NCBI GenBank assembly: GCA_032622095.1
Contig: CP136061.1
Location: 120,042,754 to 120,106,753, forward strand
Direction of reading: 5' to 3'
DNA: 64,000 nucleotides
Source of the DNA: Siphonodentalium dalli
Lineage: Eukaryota > Mollusca > Scaphopoda > Gadilida > Siphonodentaliidae
Positions 24,501-38,100 of the stretch are shown piece after piece. The notes beneath the pieces are model-generated. The model was not told where the DNA came from. It saw nothing but the letters and a program-made list of their open reading frames with translations, and did not search any database. The position numbers and the translations under genes were made by a program. Each line of letters opens with the position of its first letter. Position 1 is the first letter of the stretch.

Positions 24501-27500
24501 TTAGGTTATACTTACCGGCTCCAGATAATATGAAGTAGTAACATACTGGTGGGTGACCTTGCCTGACAATCACCTTCTTGGATTCATGCCTGCGTTAGAA
24601 TGGATAATAAATAGTTGGAATAAAATAAAACCATCCCCATGTAACCATATTATAATGTAGCATTAAATATATATTCAGGGATTCTTGCCAATTATTACAT
24701 ACCCTATATACATATACGTCACTTCCTTAGTATTCTAGCGTATGTTTGGAACATGCCACCTGACAGAAACTATCTTGTTTTATATTAAAATTTCTACCCA
24801 TATATATATATCTAATTATATACATGTAAAAGAGTAGGCTCTGTCTGTGTGTCTCTGTCTGTCTGTCTGTCTGTCTGGCCGGATTTTACACCTGGACCGA
24901 TTTCAACCATATTTGGCGTGGTGACTCGGAGTACCCTAGCTGGTGGATGTTATAACGGCGTTAGTTTTTCAAAATTATGATTTAAACAAATTAAATTTAA
25001 AAAGACAAATGTTGTTCATTAAAACAGAATTTAATGTTAATATATATTTAATCAAAATGTTTAAACGATCAAAATGTGCGCAAATGGGCCGCCGCTGAAT
25101 AAAGGCTCTGTCTAAGATCAAAATGTGCTCAAATCGCACACAGAGACGCGGGCCCCTAACGCAAAACGGGGCCACAGACCACTCCATCGCTAAATAAAGG
25201 CTCACCGTTTCAGCTTGTTTCATATAACTCAGATGTGTTGGAGGGACAGCAATAATGATTTTGTTATTTTATTTCAATAAAAATGACATTCGTTTGTACG
25301 CAAAGGTCTATAACAAATATCAGCAGAACAATGTAAAACACCGTGTTAACCCCTTATATGCTAAATGGGTTCTCCCACTCAATAATAAAAGTATACATTG
25401 GAATGGTATATTATTCATTGGGGTGGATAGTCAGGTTATAAATGAAGAATGAAGCATATTATTAGGTGGAAAATGTTCATTTGTTGAGCTTACTATCTGA
25501 ACATTTCCTAAGGGAACTACCGATCAATGAGTATTTAGCAAAGAAACTATAGAAAGGGTCTAATTTATATTTTATGTATTGTAAGTGAAGGTTTGGAACA
25601 TATGTAAGTCACCCTACTAATAGCCTGCTGTCAGAGAAATGTTGGTATCGGTTTCTAATAGTGTTTGTTAATACCTCATTCCTTTCGTGGCCAGGTATGT
25701 CTATTCAAATTGGAAGAAACAAATACATCGCAACTTTCTTATTATTTCTGACGTCTCTGGAAAAGAAGTGTTGTTCCGCCCCATCGGCAGCCTATAAACA
25801 AATCCACAGTCTCGACAAGTAATTATCACACCACGTAACCTCGTTTTGGAGTGACCTGATATGGAGTTAGATAGAACATTGCTATGAAATCTGAGCCCTG
25901 ACCATGTCATTTCTGCATTTATTTAAAAGTACTCAATCCGATCAGACGCTCCTAATTTACTATTTCTTTGGCTTCGAGTGTAAAAAATATTTGATTCGAG
26001 TCGAGGAACCTACCCATCAAAGCCCAGAGTGATTATATATCGAATTTTGAAGTTTGCGATTTCTATTGTTTGTGGGACAGTTCTTGCCGGTCAAACGGAT
26101 GGTCTTGCAGATAAAGATGGATAATTCTAAAATCAAGTGGTTATTATTAACACTTGATTTCAGAGTTATCCATCTTTATCTATAAGACCGTCCGTCTGAC
26201 CGGCAAGTTCTGTCTCACAAACAATAGAAATCGCAAACTTCAAACATCGATATCTAATCACTCTGAGCTTTGATGGGTAGGTTCCTCGACTCGAATCAAA
26301 TATTTTTTACCCTCGAAGCCAAAGAAATAGTAAATTGACGTAACGTAGCTTTCACGTAACTATGCAAAATCTGCATTCATTATATAGTTTGTTGGAAAAA
26401 TATTGGAAGCCATATTATTTACGGATTGTAAACAGACGACAAGCCGGAAGTCAAAGGTCACCTGGCACTATTTCCTGTTATTAAACGAACGTTTAATATC
26501 ACAATTTATAGAATGGGTTTATTGAATGGAATAAAGGTAGGATCGTGTAATAAATAGATAGAATCGCATGAGTGTCTGGATTTTGACGAAATTATCGCAC
26601 GAGATTTGTTGGCGGGGCGATACCTCGAGTGCGGGACGCAGTCCCGCACGAGAGGTATCGCGTTCCGCCAACAAATCGAGTGCGATAATTCGTCAAAATC
26701 CAGACACTCACGCGGTTCTATTTGTATTACATATCTCCGTATCATAGTAAGTCGACTCACAATCCGGTACAGAAAATGTGAATTTAATTGAGTTTTAACA
26801 CTGAATGAAATAGTTCCGTCGACAGATTGCACTACTAGTGCGATTCTGAGAATTATCACACGCCTGGAAACTCGTGCGATCATGGGAATTTACGTTGATA
26901 GATATGTAATAAATTGTGTTATAAATAATTCAGATGATGACTTACCTTTCGTAAGTTCCGAGTTCAGCCACTTTCCTCTGCATTTCGACTGGGATATCTG
27001 ATAAGGACTTCATGCCCCTGAGGGCGACCTGCGCCTGTGGGAGAAAGGTTAACAATTTACATGACCTGCAGTGAAGTTTTATAAACCTCATACTTACGAT
27101 GGGTCCTATTCCTCCCCCGGTCATAAACTATATATATATATATATCTTCATTACCTCCATTACATGAAGAGTAGAAACTATATATAGAACAGCACATATA
27201 CGTACAATAACATGAAACACGGAACATAACATGAACATATAGAGACATAAATACACAATTGTCAGTGTATACATAGCATATACAAGCATAATGCACCCCA
27301 CGATATGTGTATACACGTGCATGAACATGCACAAATATGCATATACTTGCAACATGCGTGCCTATATAGATGTACGCGCACACAGGCTCACGCATACACC
27401 TGCTTTCACCCCCTGATGTGGCATATCATTGGTTGGTTAAACTCACTAAAAACTAATGTTGAAGGGGGTATGTGTCTTTCTGTGAACGGGAAAAAATGCA

Positions 27501-30500
27501 CATGTCATAATTGTCTTTGATCAAGATATGTACACATAATGTTATGTTCTGGTTATTTCTCCAATAACTATCAGCTATTATGCTGGCAAAGATGTCACTG
27601 TGATGCTTATTATGTTGTTGCTATGAATTAATGGTGTTGGGATGTGATTATGACCTAGATCTTCTGAGCTATCAACATGTTTATTTAAGATTTGTGGAGA
27701 ATGTTGTCAAATATCACAACTTTATCATATTTTAATAAAGGCTATATTCTGGTAGACAAAACAAATAACTTCATGTAACATTCAATGGCATTCAGTTTAA
27801 TTAGACGTCAACCATTTGACATATAACTCGGCGAAATTCAACGAATAGAAGTCGAGATATCCTATGGGAATCTAGCGAAATCTACCGAATAAATCGGGAC
27901 GTCAATATCCATGTCCGCTCAGAGGCCTTTGACCTAGTTATAAAATCAATATTTTGGAGCAATAATTTGTTGCGAACGTGTACTTAAACGTGATGACATA
28001 ACCTGTAAATGCTCATATATGTTCCGAAAGTTGGTTAATTACATCACAGATTGCGAACTGGAGTGGGTTAAAATAAAAATGCACCAACGAAAAGACATGC
28101 TGATAGGGAAATTTATATATGCCCCACAGAAACCTGAATGACATCAAACAACTAGAGTCACTGAAAAGATTCCCAAGAGCAAGAATATCCTATTGACAGG
28201 CGATTTTAATTGCCCCTCTATCAACTGGGAAACACTAACGGTCAATAGCAATGCCATACAGAAGTCCAACAGCAACTTGTCAACATCACAAATACACCAT
28301 ACCAACATCTCAATTGCAACAATTGCAAATGAAACCAACGCGAGAGAACAACAACCTTGATATTGTATTCGTTTCAACTCCCTCACTAGTGAAGACCGTC
28401 GACACAATACCCGGCATCTCGGATCATAACATTGTGGTGACAGACATGGAAATCAAACCGCAATACCAGGCATTAATACGGAGAAAATTATATAACTTCA
28501 ATAGAGCAAATTGGGATGCCATAAAATCTGATCTAAAGCAAATGGATAACATCATCAACACCGAATCGCAAGATAATGCAGACATAGAAAAACTCTGGAT
28601 GACATTCAAAGAAGGCATCCACACTACTGTTGACAAAAATGTTCCATCCAAAATGCTCAGAAAAAATCTGAGTGCACCATGGATCAACCATCGAGTCAAG
28701 CGAATGTTGAGGAAGAACAGCGAGTGTATATCCGGACCAAGAAGACCGTCACATGGGAAAACTACAGATTAATACAAAAGGAATGCAAAAAGACAATTAG
28801 ACATGGAGAGTGGAGACATATACACAAAAACATCACTGAAGGCTCAACCAACAATAACAGAAAACCAATAAAAGTATAAAAAAAAAAAAAAAAAAAACCA
28901 CTCAGTTGGCGTCGCTCCACTGAAGATAAAGGGGAAATTAGAAACGGGCTCAGAAGAGAATGCCAATATATTATTACAGCAATTCAAATTAAATCAGTCT
29001 CACGCATGAACCACCAGGAGAAGAAATTCGGCAATGAACACCAAACCCCTCGGATGGCATAGAAGAACTAACCATTGATAAGGAAGGGGTACATATACTA
29101 TTAAAACAGGTAAAACACACCGAGATCTCACAGAATGTGCAACAGAGCTCTGGCAAATCAATTAACAATAATATTCAACCACTCATTGAAGACAGGCACA
29201 CTACCTCTGGGTTGGAGATCAGCCAATATATCCAGCATATATAAGAAAGGTGACAAACATAATGCTGAAAACCATCGGCCAGTCTCGCTGACCTCCGTCC
29301 CGTGTAAGCTGCTAGAACACATCATATATATCATCAACCACCTAGAAGAACACAATATTCTAACTTCACTCAACCATTGGCTTCCGGTCAAAGTACTCTT
29401 GGGTAACTCAACTAGCAGTAACAACCGACGACATATATACTACAGTCATTCGACAATGGCAAACAAGTTGATGTTGCCATCTTGGATTTTTCTAAGGCGT
29501 TTGATACGGTGCCTCAACATAAATTGCTCCATAAACTGCAACACTATGGCATCAGAGAACAGCTACACAGTTGATTGAGCTCCTTCCTGCTAGATCGGAC
29601 AATGAAAGTGGTGATTTATGGGAAACAATCAGCGGAGTAGATGTACGTGTAGCATCTGGAGTACCCGAAGGAACAGTGCTGGGCCGGTTGCTATCCTTAT
29701 GCCATATCAACGACTTACCAAATGACATCGCCTCCAAAATCCGCCTCTTTGCAGACAACTGCAATTATTATATCAAGAAATATCATCACTCAAGGATCAT
29801 CTCAAAATGCAGAAAGACTTAAACACACTGAACGTATGGGCCAACACCTGGGGGTGAAGTTTAACAGCAATAAATGCCATATTCTATCAATCAAGAAAAA
29901 ATCCAATTATTAATATACACTAAACAATGACGTACTCGCAGAGGTCAACGAACACCCGTACCTCGGAGTGACACTAACACATAATATGGATTGGAGTTCC
30001 CAGATTAACAACATATCGAAGAAAGCATCATACACGCTCAGCTTCCTCCAACGAAACCTCAAGCATTGCTCAGAAGATCTACGCAAGCTAAGCTATATAT
30101 CACTAGTAAGATCAACCATGGAATATGCTGATATAATATGGGACCCATACGAAAAACGAAACATCGACAAACTTTAGAAAATCCAAGAAGAGCAGCCCGT
30201 TTCATCAAAAAAGACTATAGAAGCAGATTTGAGGGCGTGGTCACAAACATGCTAACTGACCTAAAACTCCAACCACTCGAGACCAGGAGGAAAACCATAC
30301 AAACTTCGGGGATTGTGGAATATAGTTAGCTTCGTGTCACGGTTATATGTATGAAGTCACAGCTACGAAATAAACTATTCGAGTTATTGCATGATTTATT
30401 TTCCCATAAATATGAAAATTAACATCGGAAAACGCCAGTAGAATGATCACTTGTGGAATTATAGATATCCTATTACCCACAAAACAAATCCACGGTGGCG

Positions 30501-32090
30501 CACATGAATTTTATAAATATGTTGTACTCTATATAATTTATCCCTCTGAGTGAATTACCTGAAAAAAATATTCAGACCAGATTGCCCATGTATGAACATT
30601 GACTTGCAAATTAGACTGACGTTGCTCTTACAAAACCGAAAAGAAAATGCGCAGCACTTACCAAGTGTATCTCTTCCGCTGATCTGTCTCCACTCGCCTT
30701 TGATAATATATTGCGAATGTCTTCGGGCAACCAGTTCTGAAATTTAAATCACAAATAAATAATTTCTAGGGTATCCGCGAAAAGAACATTCCGGAGCTCT
30801 TGAATTGACTCATTCGTGTAATCATAATTACGGTCCCTGGCTCTCTTTCCCGATGTGATTAACAGTTTGGTTAATGTTGTGTGGAACGTTGAAAAAAGCT
30901 AACAAATTCCTATCAATTAGTTCAATTTAGTTTCTCGGCGTATGTTGAGTGTGGGTAGGAGTAATATATAAAGTGACTGCATTATTCACCTCTATTCAAT
31001 AAATGACACGTTAAGGTCATTGCCATTAAACAGTTTTAAGCAAGTCTTTGGCAGACATATTGGCCGCCATCATGGGTGTAATTACACAGTTGCAGTATAG
31101 TTGTATGGCAACCGATGCATATGGAACTGCTTCGCATTTCTTACATTAATTATTGTATCATAGACTTTGTTCTAAACAGAAAAGAGAAGAATTAATGAAA
31201 GAAATGCGAGACAGTTCCAGATGCATTGGTTGCCATACAACTATATATACTGCAACTGTGTATTTACATCCATGATGGCGGCCAATATGTCTGCCAAAGA
31301 CTTGGTTAATACTGTTTAATGGTAATGGCCTTAATGTGTCATTTATTAAATTGATGTGAATAATGAAGTCACTTTAAGATACAGTATTAATATTTTGTTA
31401 ACAATGACTCATTATACAGGAATATTCAAGAATTGTATGCTCAAAAACCAACAGAATGGCCAAAGTAATTAATGAGATATTGGCCATATTTATTTTTTCC
31501 AAAGGACCACAAAGGAATATAGGTATGTGCTAGTTGAGTGACTACACCAATGATTATATGACGATTACTCATAATTCAACCGTCCGGATACATATATTGA
31601 TGAAGATTCCAGCTGTATCACCTGATTTTTCCCTCTCTTGGGGTTGAGGTGGGACTAGAATGTGGACTAGAAATCACACGATGACAGATATCCCTATTGA
31701 TAGTGTCTTACATACCTGTTTATTTAGTTTATATATAGATGCATCGAAAACTGCATCTCTTGTCTTGCCATTCTCGTCACAGTAGCTTAAACGCGTTATG
31801 AAGGGTGGCGCCTCGCTTCCGTTATCGACCCTGCGAAGGAATTGGAAACAAAAAGCTGAGTATATTGTGCATCGAGAATTATATATAGGTATATTGGTCA
31901 TTAACGAAATGCAATAAACTGGTTATGCGACGGATTTCAGTGTTTTAAATAATTATAAGTTGCAATCTTCTTTGACCAGTCAGCATAATCAATCAGGATA
32001 CAAATATATTGAGTTAAGTAAGAAGGTAAATTTAGACATCGCGATATATAACTTCAAAGAAAAATCTATAACAAATATATAACCATGAGA

Positions 32091-32183
<93 letters not shown>

Positions 32184-35100
32184 GGGTGTGAAAAAGAACG
32201 AAAAAGAGAACAAACGGCATATTCTTGAACTTACGATACAGTGTGTGCTCTGGATTCACGGATACACGCTATTGTTAAGGTAACAACCCGTTTAAATCTG
32301 CCGAGCAGGTCTTTCTAAAATAAAAAAGAGATAACACGTATACACCGCAGTATATAATTTTGGACACAGAGTTTCATAATGTTTTAGAATTTGCCAACTT
32401 GTTGTCCAAAATAAACCAGAAATAATTCTTGAGCCAACAATATCAAATGCTGTACTTTTAGATCACAAATAATAAAAGGTCATCCGACCACAGTGTCCCC
32501 CCCCCCCCCACAACGTGACAAGTCGATGCCGCTTTGTTAAAGAAATAAAAACAAATGTTGAAATGTTCTAAGTCGAAAGGGTTAATAATTCCGTCAAAAT
32601 ATAATGTGTCCGTCATCTATATACATGTTGCACATCTCCAGTATGTGGGTAACAATACTCTGAAGTTTCAAATATCTACGATCAAAAATGTAGGAAGAGT
32701 TGATTACACCATGAAGGTACCCTCATACAGAAAATTATAAAACCTGTTGAAATTTTCATCTTCAATATATGGGCAACAATCTTCTGACGTTTCAAATCTC
32801 TGGGAAGAAATCTGTAGGAGGAGATGATTACACCATGAAGGTACTCAAAAGTGTGACGGACGGACGGACGGACGGAGCCCGTTTCTATAGTCCACATTTT
32901 CTTTCAGAACGTCGGGGGACAATGACGATAAAGACGGCAATACACGAACAGCTCAAACACGTATATCTGTATCTGGGATAACTGAAGAGCTGACTTCGGT
33001 GCATGTTGACATCATCTAATGGTGCAATTACAACATATTTACATTGCGCCGGGTAAAAACTACTTGTCATTAAGGTGTGGATGGCCTTTGCTGTGGGTTA
33101 TAATTTAGAAATAGAAGTTACCAAATTATTAATTAATTTCCTCAAGTTTGTACTAATAGTACCGTATAATAATAGTACGAATGCGATGTCACCCACACTA
33201 CACACAATGTGTGAACCTATCATCATTTTGTTTATACACCGAACGTAATAGTCCAGTCGTTGAAGGCCAAGAAAGTGACCTACTCGGACAAAATGTGTTA
33301 CAAGCTAGTGTTTGGTGTCGTTGGAAAGATCAGCATTCACTTATACAGCGCTTTCAAATTAGGTGGTATTGCGTGCGAATTTAAGGGGAAATGTCTGTTT
33401 ATGCCTATTGCAGATTACAATTTGAAAAGTTATTTATATTATTTCCACCGATATAGACGACTTTATATTTTCCTCGTATGTTAAACCCCTGTCACACTCC
33501 GCTGCGATCAGACCGGCGCTCGCATTGCGCTGAAAAATTATCAAAGCGCCAAGCTAAACGCATTAAGGTATCCAATAACCGATTGGTGACGCAGTTGACA
33601 CTGGCCAGGACGGGAGAGGATCCCCATGATCGCCCCTGAGTGCCAGAGCGCCGCGCTTGTTTTGTGCATGCACAAAACAAGCGCAGAGGTTCGATGTTCT
33701 GACCAGGGCGCAGTGCTGTCGCCGTGGCAGCGAAAAGCCAGCGACGTGAGCGTCCAGTTGACGTAGCAATGATGCATGTATACAAGCTACTCGTGGTTGC
33801 AGTAAGAAATCAATCTTGTCCTCTGCGACTGCAGTAAGCTTAAAGGGACTCAAAAATAATCGCGACCATGTTGTTGTTGTTGAAATCAGCTGTTTACTGC
33901 CTGTTCCTAACGCTTCTATAAACTGCATGCATGGTTTATCTCCCCTGATATGCTATAAATAGATTGGGGATATCCCTGTGTTCTGTCAAACATGGTTTCA
34001 CTGTCAGGATATCGTTAGAAAAAGACAGATATATTGAGCTTAAATTGGCAAAATGCGATCAAATAAGAAGTTTTCGAAAGCGGGAAGATGCCGAAAAATT
34101 GGAAAGAGCAACGAATGGTGTGTGTCTTCCGCCGTGGTGGATTTGGAATGGGGATTTCCATGCAAATCTGCAGAGCAAAAGTTAAAGAGTTCCACATACT
34201 TCTGAGTGTGACTTGATGTGGTACTAGACAACAGGTATTTATCTGGTGGGTCCGCTTCGTAAATTATAAAATGTTGCTATAAATATATTTTTGAGAATTC
34301 TTTTCTGGAATTACATATCACTTGACCTACATAACTTATATTTGTCAGATTCGAAATATCAATATTAAATTCAAAAATAAATACACCAACATTATAATTT
34401 ATAATGGAACAAGTTCCAATTGGACCCGCCAGTCGCCAGATAAATACCCAGGGACGCCAGAGAAGGGGGACATACGGGGGCACTTGCCCCCCTTGCTGGC
34501 CTGACTCAGGTGAGGCCAGTGGGTACCCGAAAAGTGCCCTCCTGGTTGGTTTGCCCCCTTGCCCTTTGGTGCTTCTGGCGTCCCTGTAAATACCTGTTGT
34601 TTTCAATACTACATCAAGTCACACTCAGAAGTATGTGCAACTCTAAATTTTTCTCTGCAGATTTGCATGGAAATACCCATTCAAAATTGGTCACTTGACC
34701 TCGAGATCTCTCTTAAACTTAAAGAACAGATACAGAAAAGAACATATACAGACGAGATGATGGATCAGTCACAGACATGCTGTCTGAGGTAAAGCTCCCA
34801 GAAGGAAAGAACAGCGACTGGTTAAATACCACAAAATAGTCATGGGGTTGCTCCCAGCCCTTCCTAAGCCTGATTATCTAAAACACAAGGCAAATACAGG
34901 CTACAGCCAACAAAATGTGAGGACTGTACGTGTCAGTCAAAATCCGGTGGAGAAGGAGGTGTGTAACAACACAGAATCGTTCCAACTTCTGCGTACTAGC
35001 AGCTCACAATACGAACACTCCTTCTTTGTTAAAACAACTGTGGAATGGAACCACCTGGAATAGTCGGTTGTTGATATCAGTGACATTGACGGTTTTCTAT

Positions 35101-38100
35101 CTGCTCTGCGAGGGGAACAACAGTATGGGGTGTTTTCAACAATGCTAACAAGGAACTATTGCTTAACTATTTATAATTTATGCTTGTTTATCATATATAA
35201 TAAATTATTTTTCAATTATTTCGCTTGCTGCTTATATTTATACTCCAAAATCATTTGGATGGCTCAAACAACAACATTGTCATTGCATATATTAAGTACT
35301 ATATGGGAGATCAATCTAACATGTAATGGCTGATTGTGCTTAAGCGTAACTCCATTACGCTTTAAAGGCATAATTGGTTTGTATTGCCTTACAGCGTTAT
35401 ATGTAATGGTAGACCTACATGTATCTAACTTAGTAAGACTGAAGGGGTCACTCTCACCAAAAAAGGGCTGAAGGGTACACAGGATTTGAAAATGTGCTGA
35501 ATGGTATACAGGGTTTGAAATGTCGTTCTAAATGACGTTTAGATTTCGTATCTGCCATGATTTCTGTTAGAGAATAATTGATTACGTTCCAATGAACAGA
35601 AAATGAACTGAAAACAAACTGCTCATGGGCGTCAGACTTTCAGAAACACAGTTTAAGTAACGGTGTTAGTGGCGATCACAAACCTTCAGCACATTTTCAA
35701 ACCATGTGTACCCTTCAGCACTTTTTTTGGTGAGAGTGACCCCTTCAGCCTTAGAAAGGTTTAATGTTCTGGGCGGATGGTAAGATGGTAAAAAATAGTT
35801 GTTTCCTCATAGAATCTCCACATATATATTCAGACAGACAGATGGGGAGGGGTGTTGAAAAATGCTTTGGGAAAACAATTGTAAAGAGGGAAAGAAATTG
35901 GTTGCGGGGGTGGGTGAATCGCAGAAATGGTAAAATGTAAAAAAGTATCATATGTGTCTGAATATATATTAACCCCCCCCCCCCCCCACCTCCAGAGCAA
36001 ATTTAAATAAATTTAAATCCATATACCGGTACCCTGTTTTTCTCATGGCCTTTTTTTTTTTGGTGTTTTGTTGAATAAAATTAACTTATGACTGAGATTA
36101 CTCCTTCAGTCTTGATACTTTTCCAAAAATGCCATTTTTTGGCATTTTTGTCTGTTTAACAAATGTTGGGGCATAAATAGAAAAAACAACCAGTCATGCT
36201 TATGCATTCTTTTATATATATGAATCTCGCATATATACAATCTTAAATATAAGAGACTGCACTGGCTTAGAAGTTCAATATAAGTATTGTTAGCTTAATG
36301 CATTCTCTTATATATGCAAGGCATCCTATTGGAGACTCGCATATATAAGAGAATGCATTGGCACAAGTTTTCAAAAAAATTCATGAAGCTCCAATTATGG
36401 AAGGATTAATCATAAATAATGGTCTCCCATATGGCAGGTTGTAAATATAAAAGAATGCACTGGCTTGCATGGTCAAGATAAATGTTGTTATGCCAATTAA
36501 TTCTCTTAAATATGTGAGTCTGCCTATGGGAGACTGTCATATATAAGAGAATGCATTGGTACAGTGTTTTCGCTAAATTTCAGGAAGCTCCAGTCATGAA
36601 ATGTGCAAAATTATTTAGAACACTTTCAATTGTAAAACGATAGCATCACAATGTGTTTGGAAATCCCTTCACAGTTTGTAAGTCTAACACATAATTTGTT
36701 CAAAAATAGTTTTGTCTTCACCATAGACTAATAAGAAATCATGTTTTGTACACAATCTAGTCAGAAAATTACCTAAACTATGAAAAAGCTGTTAATTTTT
36801 TTTCTAGTTTTTGAAATACCTGACCATCATATATTGAATTTGGCTCAGTGTGATACACTCCAATTCTTGAAGGCACACAACTTGAAAAACCCTTACTCTT
36901 ACTGATGGATTAATCATTATCTCTTTCTATAACAAGTATTTTATAGTTTCCTGTGTATATCATAATAAATATGAATCGAAGACCCCTGTCTGGAAACACT
37001 TCTATCAATTAGTATTATAATAAGCATAAAATCAATGTCCAGTATTTTAGGGCTCGTGTTTATTGGAACTTTTTCTTAAAAAAATAGGAACAAATATATA
37101 TCCCACTTAATTCTCGCATTAAAAAATACATATTGATTTAAAATCAATATTAATTGATAGTAACATTTCCAGACAGGTATCTCCGGCTTATTTTTATTAT
37201 TTTATAACCAGTAAACTATACCACACATGTTAGAGGAAGAGATAATCCATCTTTAGTGAATTTGGAAATTTGTAAATGATTAAATTTCTTCTGTAAAGCA
37301 GGAAAATAAAATCTACAAAATATGCTGTTGGAAGAACTTGGGAGACTCAAATATATAATATAACCATTTCTTGATGGGAGCTGCGCTAGTGGAGCATTGA
37401 ATCAGGTGCCAGTGCATTCCCTTATATCTGCAGGTACCATAGGTAGCCTCACATATATAAGAGAATGCACTGGCTTACAAGGTCAAGGTAAATATTGTTA
37501 GGCCAATGTAATATATTCTCTTATATATTCTAGGATCCCTACTGGAAACTACCATATATAAGAGAATGCATTAGCACAGGGTTTTTTTTGCAATATTTCC
37601 AATGCTCCAATCATGGAAGGGTGAATGCTGCTCCCATAATGAAAGGGTTAGTTGATTTTATTCCTAAATAGACAAAAAAAATTGTAATTAGTTTTAGTTC
37701 CGACCCTCCAGGTTCGGTATTTTGTCTCATAAATGAACCACATAGTTTTGATTACTCTGACTACTGATGGTATACTAGCACCTCCCATAAATCCTGAATA
37801 ACATAGGTGAATCATGGGTACAAGATAAAAAATATAGGATAGAAGCCATGGTTATTTCACACTATTATAAATATGAAAATAATTACATTTTTGCTGCTGA
37901 AATATTGTCCATAACACCAGCTCACCAAGAAGTATGAGACTGAATTATATCTAAATATGTCATTTTGACAAAAAAATAATCAATTTGATGCTCAATGACA
38001 AACTGTGAGATAAATCTTACAGTTCCAGGAGATTTCACTCCATTGTCACTATACATATTTTCTTATCTGGTACCTGCTGGTAAACAGAAAAACCACCTAT

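Noticed and set aside
27057-27395. 112-codon minus-strand frame overlapping exon 5
   Set aside because: Only 26946-27034 is exon; the rest is AT/GT-rich intron upstream of the acceptor.
32032-32259. Minus-strand open frames of Ser-Leu repeats
   Set aside because: Translation of the (GA)n microsatellite.
33492-33928. Several minus-strand open frames of 78-121 codons
   Set aside because: They lie in the 33484-33800 mobile repeat. The inverted copy at 42430-42750 gives similar peptides in shifted frames, with no coding pattern.
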